Positions 34,514 to 43,527 of a DNA stretch of 64,000 nucleotides are shown in pieces (position 1 is the stretch's first letter; each line of letters starts with the position of its first letter). This stretch comes from Arthrobacter alkaliphilus. GTDB lineage: Bacteria > Actinomycetota > Actinomycetes > Actinomycetales > Micrococcaceae. Position numbers and translations under genes: made by a program. The stretch is from assembly GCF_021483235.1 (NCBI RefSeq), contig NZ_JAKEEC010000003.1, positions 125,326 through 189,325 of the forward strand. The letters are read 5' to 3'. The notes under the pieces were generated by a model. The model was not told the origin of the DNA. It made no database searches and saw only the letters and a program-made list of their open reading frames with translations.

Positions 34514-35421
34514 GCTGCCTCCCTTTTGCGGCCGATCATCCAGTTGACGATGGTCAGCGCGAATATTGCACAGAACAGCAGGACGCTGCCGGCTGAAGCG
34601 ACGCCGTACCGGATGGGCGAGACGAAGCCATTTTCGTAGATGTACTGAACGATGAGCGTCGTTGCGCCCACAGGGCCGCCGCCTGTCAACGTGTAGATGA
34701 AATCAAATGCTTGGAACCCGTGAATCGTGGCAAGTACGACGACGACGAGGATGCTGGGCTGCAGCAACGGGAACGTGAGGCTGATGAACTGCCGCCAGCG
34801 TGACGCACCATCAATTTTTGCCGCCTCGTACACCGACGGGTCGATACTTTGCAGACCGGCCAGAAGGATAAGCATGTAGAAACCCACCTGCATCCATGTC
34901 CCGACGCCAATGACGACGACCATGGCGAGGTTGTTATCCACCAACCACGGGACCTCCGGTATTCCGAAGGAGCGCAGGAAGGTGTTGATGAGGCCGTTTT
35001 GGCGCTCAAGCATCCAGTTCCACACCAGGCCGGCGACGACGGGCGAGATCAAGACGGGGACGAAGAACACCGACCGGAAGAAGGTCCGGCCCCGCCGCTG
35101 CTGGTCAACAAGGACGGCCAGCATCACGCCCAGCACAACAGACAATACGACGAAGGACAGAGCATAAACGACCGTGTTCCTGACGATGCCCCAAAAATCC
35201 TCGTCCGTGAGGATGCGCTGGTAGTTGCCGGCGCCCTCCCACCGGAACGTGCGGCCGTTGGACGAGGAGTACATCGAGATGTTGAAGCCGTTGATAGCCG
35301 GCCAAACGGTGAAGAGGCCAAAGATCGCCATGTTCGGCAGCAGGAAGAGATAGGGAACCAGACGCATCTTCAACGACGCCTTGCGCTGCCGAAGGCGTGG
35401 CGAGGCTTGTATTGCTGCCAT
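34510..35421 (-). CDS. Carbohydrate ABC transporter permease (MalF type)
   Basis: The protein has 303 aa with six membrane helices. The EAA loop reads YEAAKIDGASRWRQFISLTF. It overlaps both neighbours, TAATG with the binding-protein gene and ATGA with the second permease, so synthesis is coupled. Confidence 0.92.
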   Translation of the reverse strand: MAAIQASPRLRQRKASLKMRLVPYLFLLPNMAIFGLFTVWPAINGFNISMYSSSNGRTFRWEGAGNYQRILTDEDFWGIVRNTVVYALSFVVLSVVLGVMLAVLVDQQRRGRTFFRSVFFVPVLISPVVAGLVWNWMLERQNGLINTFLRSFGIPEVPWLVDNNLAMVVVIGVGTWMQVGFYMLILLAGLQSIDPSVYEAAKIDGASRWRQFISLTFPLLQPSILVVVVLATIHGFQAFDFIYTLTGGGPVGATTLIVQYIYENGFVSPIRYGVASAGSVLLFCAIFALTIVNWMIGRKREAA

Positions 35422-36740
35422 TAGTGCAGTTCCTGTACGAGGGATTGGGTCTTCTTCTGCAGGTCTGACACCGCTGTCGACAAGTCTTTCTTTCCACCTA
35501 CGACGTCGGACACTGCATTGACGAGCTCAGTGGCAGAACCAGTGAAAGCCGGATCAGAGTTGGCGGCGTATCCAAGCTCGGGAGTACGCGCCAGGTCTTT
35601 CAGGAAGACGTCCATGTCCGCTTGACGGGCCGGATACGCAACACCTTTTTCAGACAGGTCTTTACGCGTGGGCAGGAAGCCTCCGGCTTTGATGAAGGTT
35701 GCCTGGTTTTCGGTCGTGTTCATGAACCGGATGAACTCCGCTGCGAGCGCAGGGTTCTTGCTCTTTTGAAGGGCAGCCATGTACTTGCCACCCGGGAAAC
35801 CACCGCACTTATCAGCGCACGGGTTGGGGGCGGCGGCCCACTCAAACTTGGCGTTCTTGGCGAACTGACCCACCTGCCAGTTGCCGGAGAGGTAGACCGG
35901 GGCATCCTGTGCGAGGAAGATTTCGTTGGCACCCGAGTAGCGGGATCCCGAGCCGAGCCAGAAGTCCCGGGGCATCCGGTTGTCACGCATCATGTCGATA
36001 AGGGGCGTCAGTGCCTGTTTCGCTTTCTCAGTATCCAGCGCGGACTTTCCGTTTGCGACCAGTGCCGTGCCGTACTCGTTGAGGATCGTCGAGAGTCGGT
36101 GTCCGGACTTATCCATAGCAAAGGCGTACTGTGAGCCAGTTGCCTTCTGCACCTTGGTGGCAGCGTCGATCATTTCCTTCCAGGTCCACGGCTTCTCGGG
36201 ATCGGGTAGGCTGACGCCGGCCTTCTTGAACATGTCCACGTTGACGAACGGGCCGTTGAGCGTCAGGTCGGACGGGACGGCAAGCATCTTGCCATCCTGG
36301 CCGGTTGCGCCGACCGCGGGTCCGGGGAGGAATTCCTTGGCATAGTCTTGGCCAAGGTAGCTGCGCAGGTCCAGGAGGTCGTCGCGGAAGTCGGTCAAAC
36401 CTGTCAGCCTAACGACGTCGGGAGCATTCCCACCGGAGAGCCTGGCCTGGACCGAGGTCACGAGGTCCTTGTAGGGCAAGGTCTCCAGGTTTACCTTGAC
36501 TTTGTACTTTTCCTCGAACTTCGAGATGAGCTGGGCGGTCGCCTCCGCGTCCGGCCCATCAGTGAAGTAAACGTAGTTGAGGGTCTTACCCGCAAACTGT
36601 GCCGGATCCACACTCTGCACAGCGGACGGCCCCGCGGCCGCGCCCTGGCCTTCGACCTGTCCCGGTGCACATGCAGCAAGCATTCCGACGGCGGCAAGCC
36701 CTGCCAGCAAACGTGCTGTTGTTCGCATTTTCTTAACCAC
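35421..36740 (-). CDS. Extracellular sugar-binding lipoprotein of ABC importer
   Basis: The protein is 439 aa from GTG 36740, preceded by GAGGAGG. The lipoprotein signal peptide ends in the lipobox LAAC with Cys24. The family 1 solute-binding fold is visible in YVYFTDGPDAEATAQLISKF, LTDFRDDLLDLRSYLGQDY and a late AEFIRFMNTTENQA. Its place behind KDG kinase and KDPG aldolase genes suggests an oligosaccharide or uronate-containing substrate. Confidence 0.92.
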   Translation of the reverse strand: MVKKMRTTARLLAGLAAVGMLAACAPGQVEGQGAAAGPSAVQSVDPAQFAGKTLNYVYFTDGPDAEATAQLISKFEEKYKVKVNLETLPYKDLVTSVQARLSGGNAPDVVRLTGLTDFRDDLLDLRSYLGQDYAKEFLPGPAVGATGQDGKMLAVPSDLTLNGPFVNVDMFKKAGVSLPDPEKPWTWKEMIDAATKVQKATGSQYAFAMDKSGHRLSTILNEYGTALVANGKSALDTEKAKQALTPLIDMMRDNRMPRDFWLGSGSRYSGANEIFLAQDAPVYLSGNWQVGQFAKNAKFEWAAAPNPCADKCGGFPGGKYMAALQKSKNPALAAEFIRFMNTTENQATFIKAGGFLPTRKDLSEKGVAYPARQADMDVFLKDLARTPELGYAANSDPAFTGSATELVNAVSDVVGGKKDLSTAVSDLQKKTQSLVQELH

Positions 36741-36761
36741 TTACATCCTCCTCGATGATGG

Positions 36762-36776
36762 TCGCCCCTCGGGCGA
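36762..36776 (-). other. Intercistronic hairpin between eda and the binding-protein gene
   Basis: TCGCCC-CTC-GGGCGA lies in the only sizeable gap (73 bp) inside the operon. Such hairpins often stabilise or attenuate transcripts so that binding protein is made in excess. A weak promoter (TTATAAGCATC on the minus strand, near 36792-36802) may also be present. Confidence 0.4.
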
Positions 36777-36813
36777 TACTGATATGGCGATGCTTATAAA
36801 AGGGAGCGGCACA

Positions 36814-37455
36814 TTAGTGGCGCAGTCGGGTCCTCGTGAGCCCGGACGCTTCCCGTGCCAGGTTCGTCACCTTTTCCCAGTCGTTGTTCTCCATGGCTGC
36901 GCGCGGTGTGAGCCAGCTGCCCCCGACGCAGGCGACATTTGTGAGCGACAAGTACCCGGGCGCGGATTCAAGGCTTACCCCGCCCGTCGGGCAAAACAGC
37001 ACGTCCGGTAGGGGCGCTCCGATGGCGGCGAGGTACTCCGGGCCGCCGGCTGGGCCGGCGGGGAAGAACTTCAGGGCCTTCAGGCCACGTTCCAGCACAG
37101 TCATCACTTCGCCGACGGTCGCCACTCCGGGAAGCACTGGAATGTCGAGTTGCAGCATGTGGTCCAGCAAAAAAGGCGTGACGCCGGGACTGACCAGGAA
37201 CTGCGCACCAGCGGCAACTGCGGCTTCCGCCTGACCGGGGGTCAGGATGGTGCCCGCGCCGACCAGGATGTCCGGCACTTCCTCGGCGATGAGTTTCAGC
37301 GAGGTGAGCGCGGAGTCGGTCCGCAGCGTGAGTTCGATGACGCCGACGCCGCCGTCAATCAATGCCCGGGCCACCGGAACGGCGTGCTGCGGGTCTGCGA
37401 TGGTGACGACCGGGATGACCGGGGACACGTGAAGGACGCTGGTCGCGTCAGCCAT
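36814..37455 (-). CDS. eda: KDPG/KHG aldolase
   Basis: The protein is 213 aa from ATG 37455 with GAAAGGAG inside the kdgK end. Class I aldolase residues are GVIELTLRT (Glu41) and ALKFFPAGPAGG (Schiff-base Lys129). It cleaves 2-keto-3-deoxy-6-phosphogluconate to pyruvate and glyceraldehyde 3-phosphate, the last step of the hexuronate pathway. It overlaps the kinase gene by 8 bp. Confidence 0.94.
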   Translation of the reverse strand: MADATSVLHVSPVIPVVTIADPQHAVPVARALIDGGVGVIELTLRTDSALTSLKLIAEEVPDILVGAGTILTPGQAEAAVAAGAQFLVSPGVTPFLLDHMLQLDIPVLPGVATVGEVMTVLERGLKALKFFPAGPAGGPEYLAAIGAPLPDVLFCPTGGVSLESAPGYLSLTNVACVGGSWLTPRAAMENNDWEKVTNLAREASGLTRTRLRH

Positions 37456-38428
37456 GGTTGGTCTCCTTTCGCAGGCTCGTGAGCCTGTTGTCAAAGTTCC
37501 CTGCGGCGTGCGCACGGGTTTGCTCGAACGTCGGGATGAAGCCTGTGCCGCCCTTGCCGCCCACCACCAAGGAGGAAGCGGCAGCGCCGTAACGCGCCGC
37601 CGTCGGGAAGTCGTCCCCGAGCACCAGGCGGGCGGTCGTTGTCCCTACGAAGGCGTCCCCTGCGCCGGTTTGGTCCACCACGGAGGGCGCGGGAATGGCG
37701 GGGACCCAGGCGGACACTCCGTCCGCATCGAGCTGGACCCCCTTGGCGCCGCACGTCACGGCGACGTTCGCCGTGCCCAGCGAGCGGAGCCGGCCGGCGA
37801 CCTCCTCCGGGGAGCCTGCACCCAGCAGCGCACTTGTCTCGCCGGGGAAGGACGGTGTGACCAAGAAGGCCAGCGGTGCCAGTTCGGTGAGGGCCGCCGT
37901 CGCACTTTCCGCGGTGGTAAGGCGGGGACGGAAGTTGGGATCGTAGACGAATCGATGCGCAAGGGAGGCAGCCTTGACGACGGCGGCGCGTGACGTCGTC
38001 GAAATGGCACAGGCAATCCCGCCGGCCACCACGGCTCCGGCCGCCTTGAAGACTGCCGGGTCGACGTCGTCCGGTCCGAGCGTTGACCCGACGCTGCCGG
38101 TGCGGGCGTAGGAGAACTCACGTTCGCCGTCGGGATCGCTGTGCACCAGGTAAACGCCCTGCTGCCCGCGGCGGAACGTCAAGAGCGCCGTGGAGATGCC
38201 GAGTTCCGCGACCCGGGCGGCGATGGCGCGGCCCAGCTCGTCGTCGCTCAGCACAGACAGCAGGCCCACCCTGGCGCCGGCTGCGGCTGCTGCCGCGGCG
38301 ACGTTGAGCGCGTCACCGGAGATGCCCAGCCGCGCCGGAACGCCATGGCCGAAGGGCAGGTCCGTGGCGACTTCGACGAGGGTCTCCCCCATCACCACCA
38401 CGTCGAAAGTGTTCTGCATGCCGTTCAC
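37448..38428 (-). CDS. kdgK: 2-keto-3-deoxygluconate kinase (PfkB family)
   Basis: The protein is 326 aa from GTG 38428, overlapping the manD stop as GTGA. The PfkB C-terminal signature is [17 protein letters not shown] with catalytic Asp, and the N-terminal [18 protein letters not shown] binds sugar. Its position between manD and eda makes KDG the logical substrate, although the sequence alone would also allow another keto-sugar or ribose-type kinase. Confidence 0.88.
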   Translation of the reverse strand: MNGMQNTFDVVVMGETLVEVATDLPFGHGVPARLGISGDALNVAAAAAAAGARVGLLSVLSDDELGRAIAARVAELGISTALLTFRRGQQGVYLVHSDPDGEREFSYARTGSVGSTLGPDDVDPAVFKAAGAVVAGGIACAISTTSRAAVVKAASLAHRFVYDPNFRPRLTTAESATAALTELAPLAFLVTPSFPGETSALLGAGSPEEVAGRLRSLGTANVAVTCGAKGVQLDADGVSAWVPAIPAPSVVDQTGAGDAFVGTTTARLVLGDDFPTAARYGAAASSLVVGGKGGTGFIPTFEQTRAHAAGNFDNRLTSLRKETNHG

Positions 38429-39636
38429 CAGTCGTGCACCGATCCGTCAAGGCGCCGGTTCACCGGCAGGTATTTGGGCTCGAAGGGGAAGCGTGCGGCG
38501 GCTTCTTCGTTGAACTCCACGCCCAGGCCGGGCGCGTCGCCGGGGTGCATGTACCCGTCGTTGAACGTGTAGGAAGTAGTGAAGACCTCGCTGGCCGGGT
38601 CGCGGTGGCCCATGTATTCCTGGATGCCGAAGTTGGGGATGGACATGTCCACGTGGAGGGCGGCGGCGAAGGACACCGGGGACAGGTCGCCGGCACCGTG
38701 CGAGCCGGAACGGACGCCGTAGAGGTCGGCGAGGGAAAAGATCCGGCGCAGGTGCGTGATGCCGCCGGCATGCGAGACCGAGGTGCGGATGTAGTCGATC
38801 AGGCGTTCGGTGATGAGCTGCTGGCAGTCCCAGATGGAGTTGAACACCTCGCCGACCGCGATGGGTGTGGTGGTGTGCTGGCGGATCAGCCGGAACGCCG
38901 ACTGGTCCTCGGCCGGCGTCGGGTCCTCGATCCAGAACGGCCGGTACTGCTCGAGCGAGCTGCCCAGCCGCCCGGCCTCGATGGGCGTCAGCCTGTGGTG
39001 GACATCGTGCAGGACATGGACCCCGTAGCCGAACTGCTCCCGGACGTGCGCCATCATCTTCGGGGCGAAGTCTAGATATGCCGTGGTTTCCCACGTGTCC
39101 TCCTGCGGCACGTTGCTGCTGGCGGGCTCGTAGAGTTTTCCGTCCACTGGCGCGATGCCGTAGGTCTTGTCCAGGCCGGGCACGGCTGCCTGGGCCCGGA
39201 TTGCCTTGTAGCCGAGGTCCAGGTGGTGCTGGAAGTCTGCACTGAGATCCTCCAGGGTGGCGCCGCTGGCGTGGCCGTACACCATCACGCCTTCACGGGC
39301 CGCGCCGCCCAGGAGTTCGTAGACGGGCATGCCCGCGGCCTTGCCCTTGATGTCCCAGAGGGCGACGTCGATCGCGGCGATCGCGGTCATGGTCACCGGG
39401 CCCCGGCGCCAGTAGGCGCCCTTGTAGAAGTACTGCCAGGTGTCCTCGATCCGGCGGGCGTCGCGTCCAATCAGCAACGGGCACAAGTGCTCCGAGAGAT
39501 AAGACGCGACGGCGAGTTCCCGGCCGTTGAGGGTTGCGTCGCCGATGCCGGTGATTCCGTCCTCGGTTTCAATAACGAGCGTCACGTAGTTCCGTCCAGG
39601 CGACGAAACCACAACCCGTGCGTCGGTGATTTTCAC
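38425..39636 (-). CDS. manD: D-mannonate dehydratase (enolase superfamily), copy 2
   Basis: The protein has 403 aa with a GTG start after AAAGGACC. Metal-ligand segments are [19 protein letters not shown] and IAVGEVFN. Compared with copy 1 (HDGHHR, LEDCTP), the residues following two of the ligands differ (Val for Gly, Pro for Cys), which may reflect different substrate or rate. It feeds the overlapping kdgK-eda pair directly. Confidence 0.87.
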   Translation of the reverse strand: MKITDARVVVSSPGRNYVTLVIETEDGITGIGDATLNGRELAVASYLSEHLCPLLIGRDARRIEDTWQYFYKGAYWRRGPVTMTAIAAIDVALWDIKGKAAGMPVYELLGGAAREGVMVYGHASGATLEDLSADFQHHLDLGYKAIRAQAAVPGLDKTYGIAPVDGKLYEPASSNVPQEDTWETTAYLDFAPKMMAHVREQFGYGVHVLHDVHHRLTPIEAGRLGSSLEQYRPFWIEDPTPAEDQSAFRLIRQHTTTPIAVGEVFNSIWDCQQLITERLIDYIRTSVSHAGGITHLRRIFSLADLYGVRSGSHGAGDLSPVSFAAALHVDMSIPNFGIQEYMGHRDPASEVFTTSYTFNDGYMHPGDAPGLGVEFNEEAAARFPFEPKYLPVNRRLDGSVHDW

Positions 39637-39659
39637 TGCTTAGGTCCTTTGTCCGTTTG

Positions 39660-40745
39660 TCATCTGGCGGGCGTTAGAACTCTTGCCGCCAGCTGCGCCT
39701 TGACACTGATTTCCGCGGCTTTGAGGGCGTGCTCCTGCGTCATCGCGGTCTCGGTGCGGTCCAGGCAGTCACGAATCAGCGCGCCGAAGAACGGGTAGCC
39801 CACGCGGCCGGTTGCATTGATGTGCTGTTCGCCGTCCTTGTTCACCAGGAACAGGTTGTCGGCGCCGTCGTCGGTTGCGATGTTGATGTACTTGCGCAAT
39901 TCGATGTAGCCGTCCGTGCCGAGAATGATGGTTCGACCATCGCCCCAGGTGCGCAGGCCGTCGGGCGTGAACCAGTCAACGCGGACGAAGCCGGTGCTTC
40001 CGTTGTTCATGACGATGTGCGCGTCACCGAAATCTTCGAACGCGGAGTGTTCTGGATGTGAGTAGTTGGCAACGGTTGCGCTGACGACTTCGGCATCCGT
40101 GGCCCCTGTGAAGTACAGCATCTGCTCGAAGTTGTGGCTGCCGATGTCGCAGAGGATTCCGCCGAACTGGTCCCTGTCGTAGAACCAGTCCGGTCGGGAG
40201 CCCGGGGCGCCGATCCGGTGCGGGCCGAGGCTGGTGACCTGCAGGACGGCGCCTATGGCGCCTCGCTCAATGAGCTGCCCGGCGAGGACGGCCGCTTCGA
40301 CGTGGATGCGTTCGGAGTAGTACACCGCATATTTCCGGCCGGTCCGGGCCGTGGCTTCACGGACGGCGTCGAGCTGCTCGAGCGTTGTCAAGGGTGCTTT
40401 GTCGGTGAAGTAGTCTTTTCCTGCCTCGATGACGCGCAGTCCAATCGCAGCGCGTTCGGAGGTAATGGCAGCGCTGGCGACCAACCGCACCTCCGGGTCG
40501 TTGAGGAGCTGGGCCTCGCTGGCAGCGACCTGGACGTCGGGGAATTTCGCACGAAACGCGGCAACTCTGGCTGGATCGGCGTCGTAAACCCATTTGAGTG
40601 TGCCTCCGGCACCGAGCAGACCTTCGGTCATCGCGTATATGTGTCCGTGGTGCAGGTGCGCAGCCGCGAAAATGAATTCCCCGGGTTTGACTAAGGGTTG
40701 GGGCATGGGAGCGGGCGCATACGTGGCGCCGTCGGAGTTGGGCAT
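39660..40745 (-). CDS. Gfo/Idh/MocA family oxidoreductase, atypical motifs
   Basis: The protein has 361 aa. The usual GxGxxG is replaced by IFAAAHLHHGHIYAMTEGLL and the EKP segment by YFTDKAPLTTLEQL, a variant subfamily in which the Rossmann loop has several His. The C-terminal domain is complete (TSLGPHRIGAPGSRPDWFYD). It may act on an aldonate- or uronate-type sugar. It lies between another oxidoreductase and manD in the operon. Confidence 0.82.
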   Translation of the reverse strand: MPNSDGATYAPAPMPQPLVKPGEFIFAAAHLHHGHIYAMTEGLLGAGGTLKWVYDADPARVAAFRAKFPDVQVAASEAQLLNDPEVRLVASAAITSERAAIGLRVIEAGKDYFTDKAPLTTLEQLDAVREATARTGRKYAVYYSERIHVEAAVLAGQLIERGAIGAVLQVTSLGPHRIGAPGSRPDWFYDRDQFGGILCDIGSHNFEQMLYFTGATDAEVVSATVANYSHPEHSAFEDFGDAHIVMNNGSTGFVRVDWFTPDGLRTWGDGRTIILGTDGYIELRKYINIATDDGADNLFLVNKDGEQHINATGRVGYPFFGALIRDCLDRTETAMTQEHALKAAEISVKAQLAARVLTPAR

Positions 40746-40767
40746 CTTGAGACTTTCTCTCGTTCGG

Positions 40768-41937
40768 TCAGTCGGAGGCCGTGCTTGTCGCGGCGCCTAC
40801 GATGATGTCGCCGGTGAGTTCCCTTACGGACTCTCGTTTTTCGTAAAAGTGCGGGGCACGTTGGAGCAGACCGCCGGCCCGGTAGTACGGGTCGTCAGCG
40901 CCCAGTGGCAGGTCGACAACTTCGTGCTCGATGCCGGCTTTGTAGATCGCAGTAACGATCTCGACGGCGTTGCGGCCGTCGATACCGTCCGCGGTGGGCG
41001 CGTGTCCGGCACGGATAGCCGCCATCACGTCGCCGATCTGCCCGGCGTGGCCTTGATGAGCGAGCGGAACATGGGCGTCGGCCAGCGCGTTCAGTTTGTC
41101 GACGAGTACGGGGTTGCCGCCCTCGCGGGGGAATCCGTTGGGCTGGGATACTTCGGCGGTGACGCGCCATGGCTGCGAGATCCGCGCGTATTCACCCTGG
41201 ATAACAATCTCCTGCTCCTCGCCGTGGTGCACGACAGAGCTGGTCAGTTGCGCCAAACCGCGTCCGTACTTGAGGATCGCGACGGAGAGATCCTCTACCT
41301 CGGCGTTGTCGTGCTGCGCGTTGGTGATCATGGCGACGGCCTGGCTGGGCCTGCCCATCAGCCACAAGGTCAGGTCAATGTGGTGGATGGCATGGTTGAG
41401 CGTGCACCCGCCGCCCTCGGATTCCCACGTTCCCCGCCACCACAAGTCGTAGTACGGCAGGCCACGCCACCAGGCGGAGTCGATACGCATATGCGACACA
41501 GAGCCGATGAGGCCGGACACGACCGCTTCCTTGAGGATGGCCATATCGTCGCGGAAGCGGTTTTGTGCGACCACGGACAGAACCTTTCCGGACCGCTTCT
41601 GCGCGGCGAGCATCGCGTCGCATTCTTCAAGGGACGGTGCCATGGGCTTTTCGACCAGCACGTTGACGCCAGCATCCAACGCCGCGATAGAGAGTTCGGC
41701 ATGGCTGCTGGGCGGGGTGGCAATACTGATCAGATCGAGTCGGCCGGCAGCGATGAGTTCTGCGGGGTCATCATAGGTCGCGGCGTCAACCAGGCCGAAC
41801 GCTTCTGCCTTTTTCGCCGCCTTCCCGGGATGGATGTCCGCCAGCGCGACTATTTCGCATTCGCCGGGGAACTCCAGATATCCGCGAATGTGGGCATCCG
41901 CGATTCCTCCGGTGCCGATGATTCCGATTTTGAGCAT
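40768..41937 (-). CDS. Gfo/Idh/MocA family oxidoreductase
   Basis: The protein is 389 aa from ATG 41937 (nine codons inside the longest frame). It has Rossmann KIGIIGTGGIADAHIRGYLE, EKP in VLVEKPMAPSLEE and WWRGLPYYDLWWRGTWESEG. It is the first gene of the operon running to 33417, and a palindrome at 42056 lies between it and the divergent lacI gene. Confidence 0.88.
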   Translation of the reverse strand: MLKIGIIGTGGIADAHIRGYLEFPGECEIVALADIHPGKAAKKAEAFGLVDAATYDDPAELIAAGRLDLISIATPPSSHAELSIAALDAGVNVLVEKPMAPSLEECDAMLAAQKRSGKVLSVVAQNRFRDDMAILKEAVVSGLIGSVSHMRIDSAWWRGLPYYDLWWRGTWESEGGGCTLNHAIHHIDLTLWLMGRPSQAVAMITNAQHDNAEVEDLSVAILKYGRGLAQLTSSVVHHGEEQEIVIQGEYARISQPWRVTAEVSQPNGFPREGGNPVLVDKLNALADAHVPLAHQGHAGQIGDVMAAIRAGHAPTADGIDGRNAVEIVTAIYKAGIEHEVVDLPLGADDPYYRAGGLLQRAPHFYEKRESVRELTGDIIVGAATSTASD

Positions 41938-42055
41938 TCGCTCGTCTCTCTCTCCGTGAAGCAAAACAGGAGCAGCCCACGAAGTGCCATGGGACCCCTG
42001 GTGCCTTAAGTTGCCTTGAAATGGGGGCTTTCACGAGACCAACACGTCCTTGTGG

Positions 42056-42074
42056 TACGTATTAGTAATACGTA
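42056..42074. promoter_or_regulatory. Operator palindrome between cluster 2 operon and its LacI gene
   Basis: TACGTATTA-G-TAATACGTA is a perfect 9-bp inverted repeat around one base, in the AT-rich 205-bp gap between divergent starts. The TpA-rich odd-spaced form is seen for LacI-family operators. No second copy was seen in the window. Confidence 0.65.
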
Positions 42075-42142
42075 TCTGCTAGTATGAGACCAAGATCACT
42101 AAAGCGTCAAGAGGCAGATCGATAACTGGCAGGAGAAGCTGC

Positions 42143-43126
42143 ATGGGTCGAGTTCCAACCAGCCGTGACGTCGCCGCGCGGGCGGGAGTGTCGCAGTCCA
42201 CGGTCTCAAACGTCCTGACAGGGCGGCCGGGTATCTCACAAGCAACACGTGAGCGTGTGCTTAAGGTCGCCGAAGAGTTGCGGTATCGCCCAAACCTGGC
42301 GGCGCGCTCCATGCGGACGCAGCGCACCGGCCGGTTGGCCCTGGTGCTGCCGACCACCACCTGGTTTGCGTCCAAAATCCTTGCCGGGGCAACCCAGGCA
42401 GCCCAAAAGGCCGGCTACACCATCGAGTTCCAGACACTCCCGGGCGACTTGCGCGCCAGGCAACAACGCCTCGATGAGATCGTCTACTCCGGCCAGTTTG
42501 AAGGAGTGCTGTCTTTCGCGCCGGTGCAACCAGGCCCGTCCAACGAGGACGGAGCGACCCTCTTGTCCCTGGCCGAGTTCGATGACGATATGAAAGTGTC
42601 CGGGGACCTCACTGACCCCGCACCTCTTGTCACCATGATGGAAGAACTGGCATCGCGCGGCCACCGGCAGTTCCTCCACATCACCGGAGCGTTGGACTAC
42701 CGTTCGGCCAGGGCGCGCCGGGATGCCTACCTCATGACCGTCGAAAAACTCGGGCTCCAATCCGTGGGCGTCATCGAAGGAGATTGGTCAGGAGAGTCAG
42801 GGCTCAACGCAATTCGCGATCTTCCCGAGGGGGCCGCTCCCCTGGCAGTCATAGCGTCCAACGATTTGGTCGCCACCGGGGTGGTTCGTGGCGCGCTGGA
42901 GCGGGGATGGACAGTACCTGGCGATCTTTTCGTCACAGGGTGGGACGACTTGGATTCCAGCGCACTCCAAGTCCCGTCAATTACTACTGTCTCCTTGGAC
43001 TACCAAAGGCTTGGTTCCCGATCAGTTCAGCGACTAGTTGCCGCCCTGCGAGGTGAGCCGGAACCCGCTCCCGAAGGAGGACTGCAACGCATCATCTGGC
43101 GTGAGTCCACCGGCGACTTCCCTTAG
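42143..43126 (+). CDS. LacI family regulator of cluster 2
   Basis: The protein has 327 aa with ATG after CAGGAGAA. The HTH is SRDVAARAGVSQSTVSNVLT, the hinge helix YRPNLAARSMRT, and the effector domain contains IASNDLVATGVVRGALERGW and VTGWDDLDSSAL. It is divergent from the operon starting at 41937, with one palindrome between them. Confidence 0.9.
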   Translation: MGRVPTSRDVAARAGVSQSTVSNVLTGRPGISQATRERVLKVAEELRYRPNLAARSMRTQRTGRLALVLPTTTWFASKILAGATQAAQKAGYTIEFQTLPGDLRARQQRLDEIVYSGQFEGVLSFAPVQPGPSNEDGATLLSLAEFDDDMKVSGDLTDPAPLVTMMEELASRGHRQFLHITGALDYRSARARRDAYLMTVEKLGLQSVGVIEGDWSGESGLNAIRDLPEGAAPLAVIASNDLVATGVVRGALERGWTVPGDLFVTGWDDLDSSALQVPSITTVSLDYQRLGSRSVQRLVAALRGEPEPAPEGGLQRIIWRESTGDFP

Positions 43127-43136
43127 CGGGGCGGCT

Positions 43137-43220
43137 TTAGTCAAAGTCCCCGCGGCGGTCGAAGGTCAGGCCGCCGGGAACCTGGAACGTGGGCCATCGC
43201 AAGTCATCCTTGAGTGCGAT
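43137..43220 (-). pseudogene. C-terminal coding remnant next to tRNA-Ala
   Basis: On the minus strand 27 codons are open to a TAA stop, reading IALKDDLRWPTFQVPGG then LTFDRRGDFD. This looks like the genuine end of an enzyme rather than random sequence, but an in-frame TGA precedes it and there is no start codon or RBS. It is probably what is left of a deleted gene. The rest of the 43127-43377 gap holds nothing recognisable. Confidence 0.35.
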
Positions 43221-43377
43221 TCAACCCCTCGTCGAGGGTCCCGATGTAGCAACCGTTAGTCGGCCGGCGCGATGTGCCGGCGCAACCGCATTCCAACATC
43301 CCGGAGGGACCATCACCGACGAACGGGTTTTTCGGCGAAAACGTGTGGTTTCCGTGTGGTCTTCCCGTCTTGATAAC

Positions 43378-43423
43378 AAAAGGCCCTCCCACTCAGCGTT
43401 TCCGCTGGCCGGAGGGCCTTTTT
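43378..43423. terminator. Rho-independent terminator after tRNA-Ala (bidirectional)
   Basis: AAAAGGCCCTCC and GGAGGGCCTTTTT form a strong stem with A- and T-tracts on both sides. It lies immediately 3' of the minus-strand tRNA. Confidence 0.85.
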
Positions 43424-43426
43424 CTG

Positions 43427-43499
43427 TGGAGCTAAGGAGATTCGAACTCCTGACCTCTTCGATGCGAACGAAGCGCTCTACCAACTGAGCTATAGCCCC
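43427..43499 (-). tRNA. alaT-like: tRNA-Ala (CGC)
   Basis: The 73-nt cloverleaf is on the minus strand. The acceptor GGGGCTA pairs with TAGCTCC including the G3-U70 pair that identifies tRNA-Ala. The D-arm is GCTC-AGTTGGTA-GAGC, the anticodon arm CTTCG-TTCGCAT-CGAAG (anticodon CGC), and the T-arm AGGAG-TTCGAAT-CTCCT. The discriminator is A. CCA is not encoded. Confidence 0.97.
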
Positions 43500-43527
43500 T
43501 GGTCAACTGACGTTGCCAGACCCTAGG

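Noticed and set aside
43127..43377. A complete small gene in the 3' gap after the second lacI gene
   Set aside because: Only a startless C-terminal remnant is visible; no RBS-start combination exists in any frame.
9294..43499. The 9294 tRNA fragment and tRNA-Ala as att sites of one island
   Set aside because: Both share the T-arm, but their 3' ends differ (TGACCTCCA versus TTAGCTCCA), so they are not a direct-repeat att pair. No integrase lies between them.
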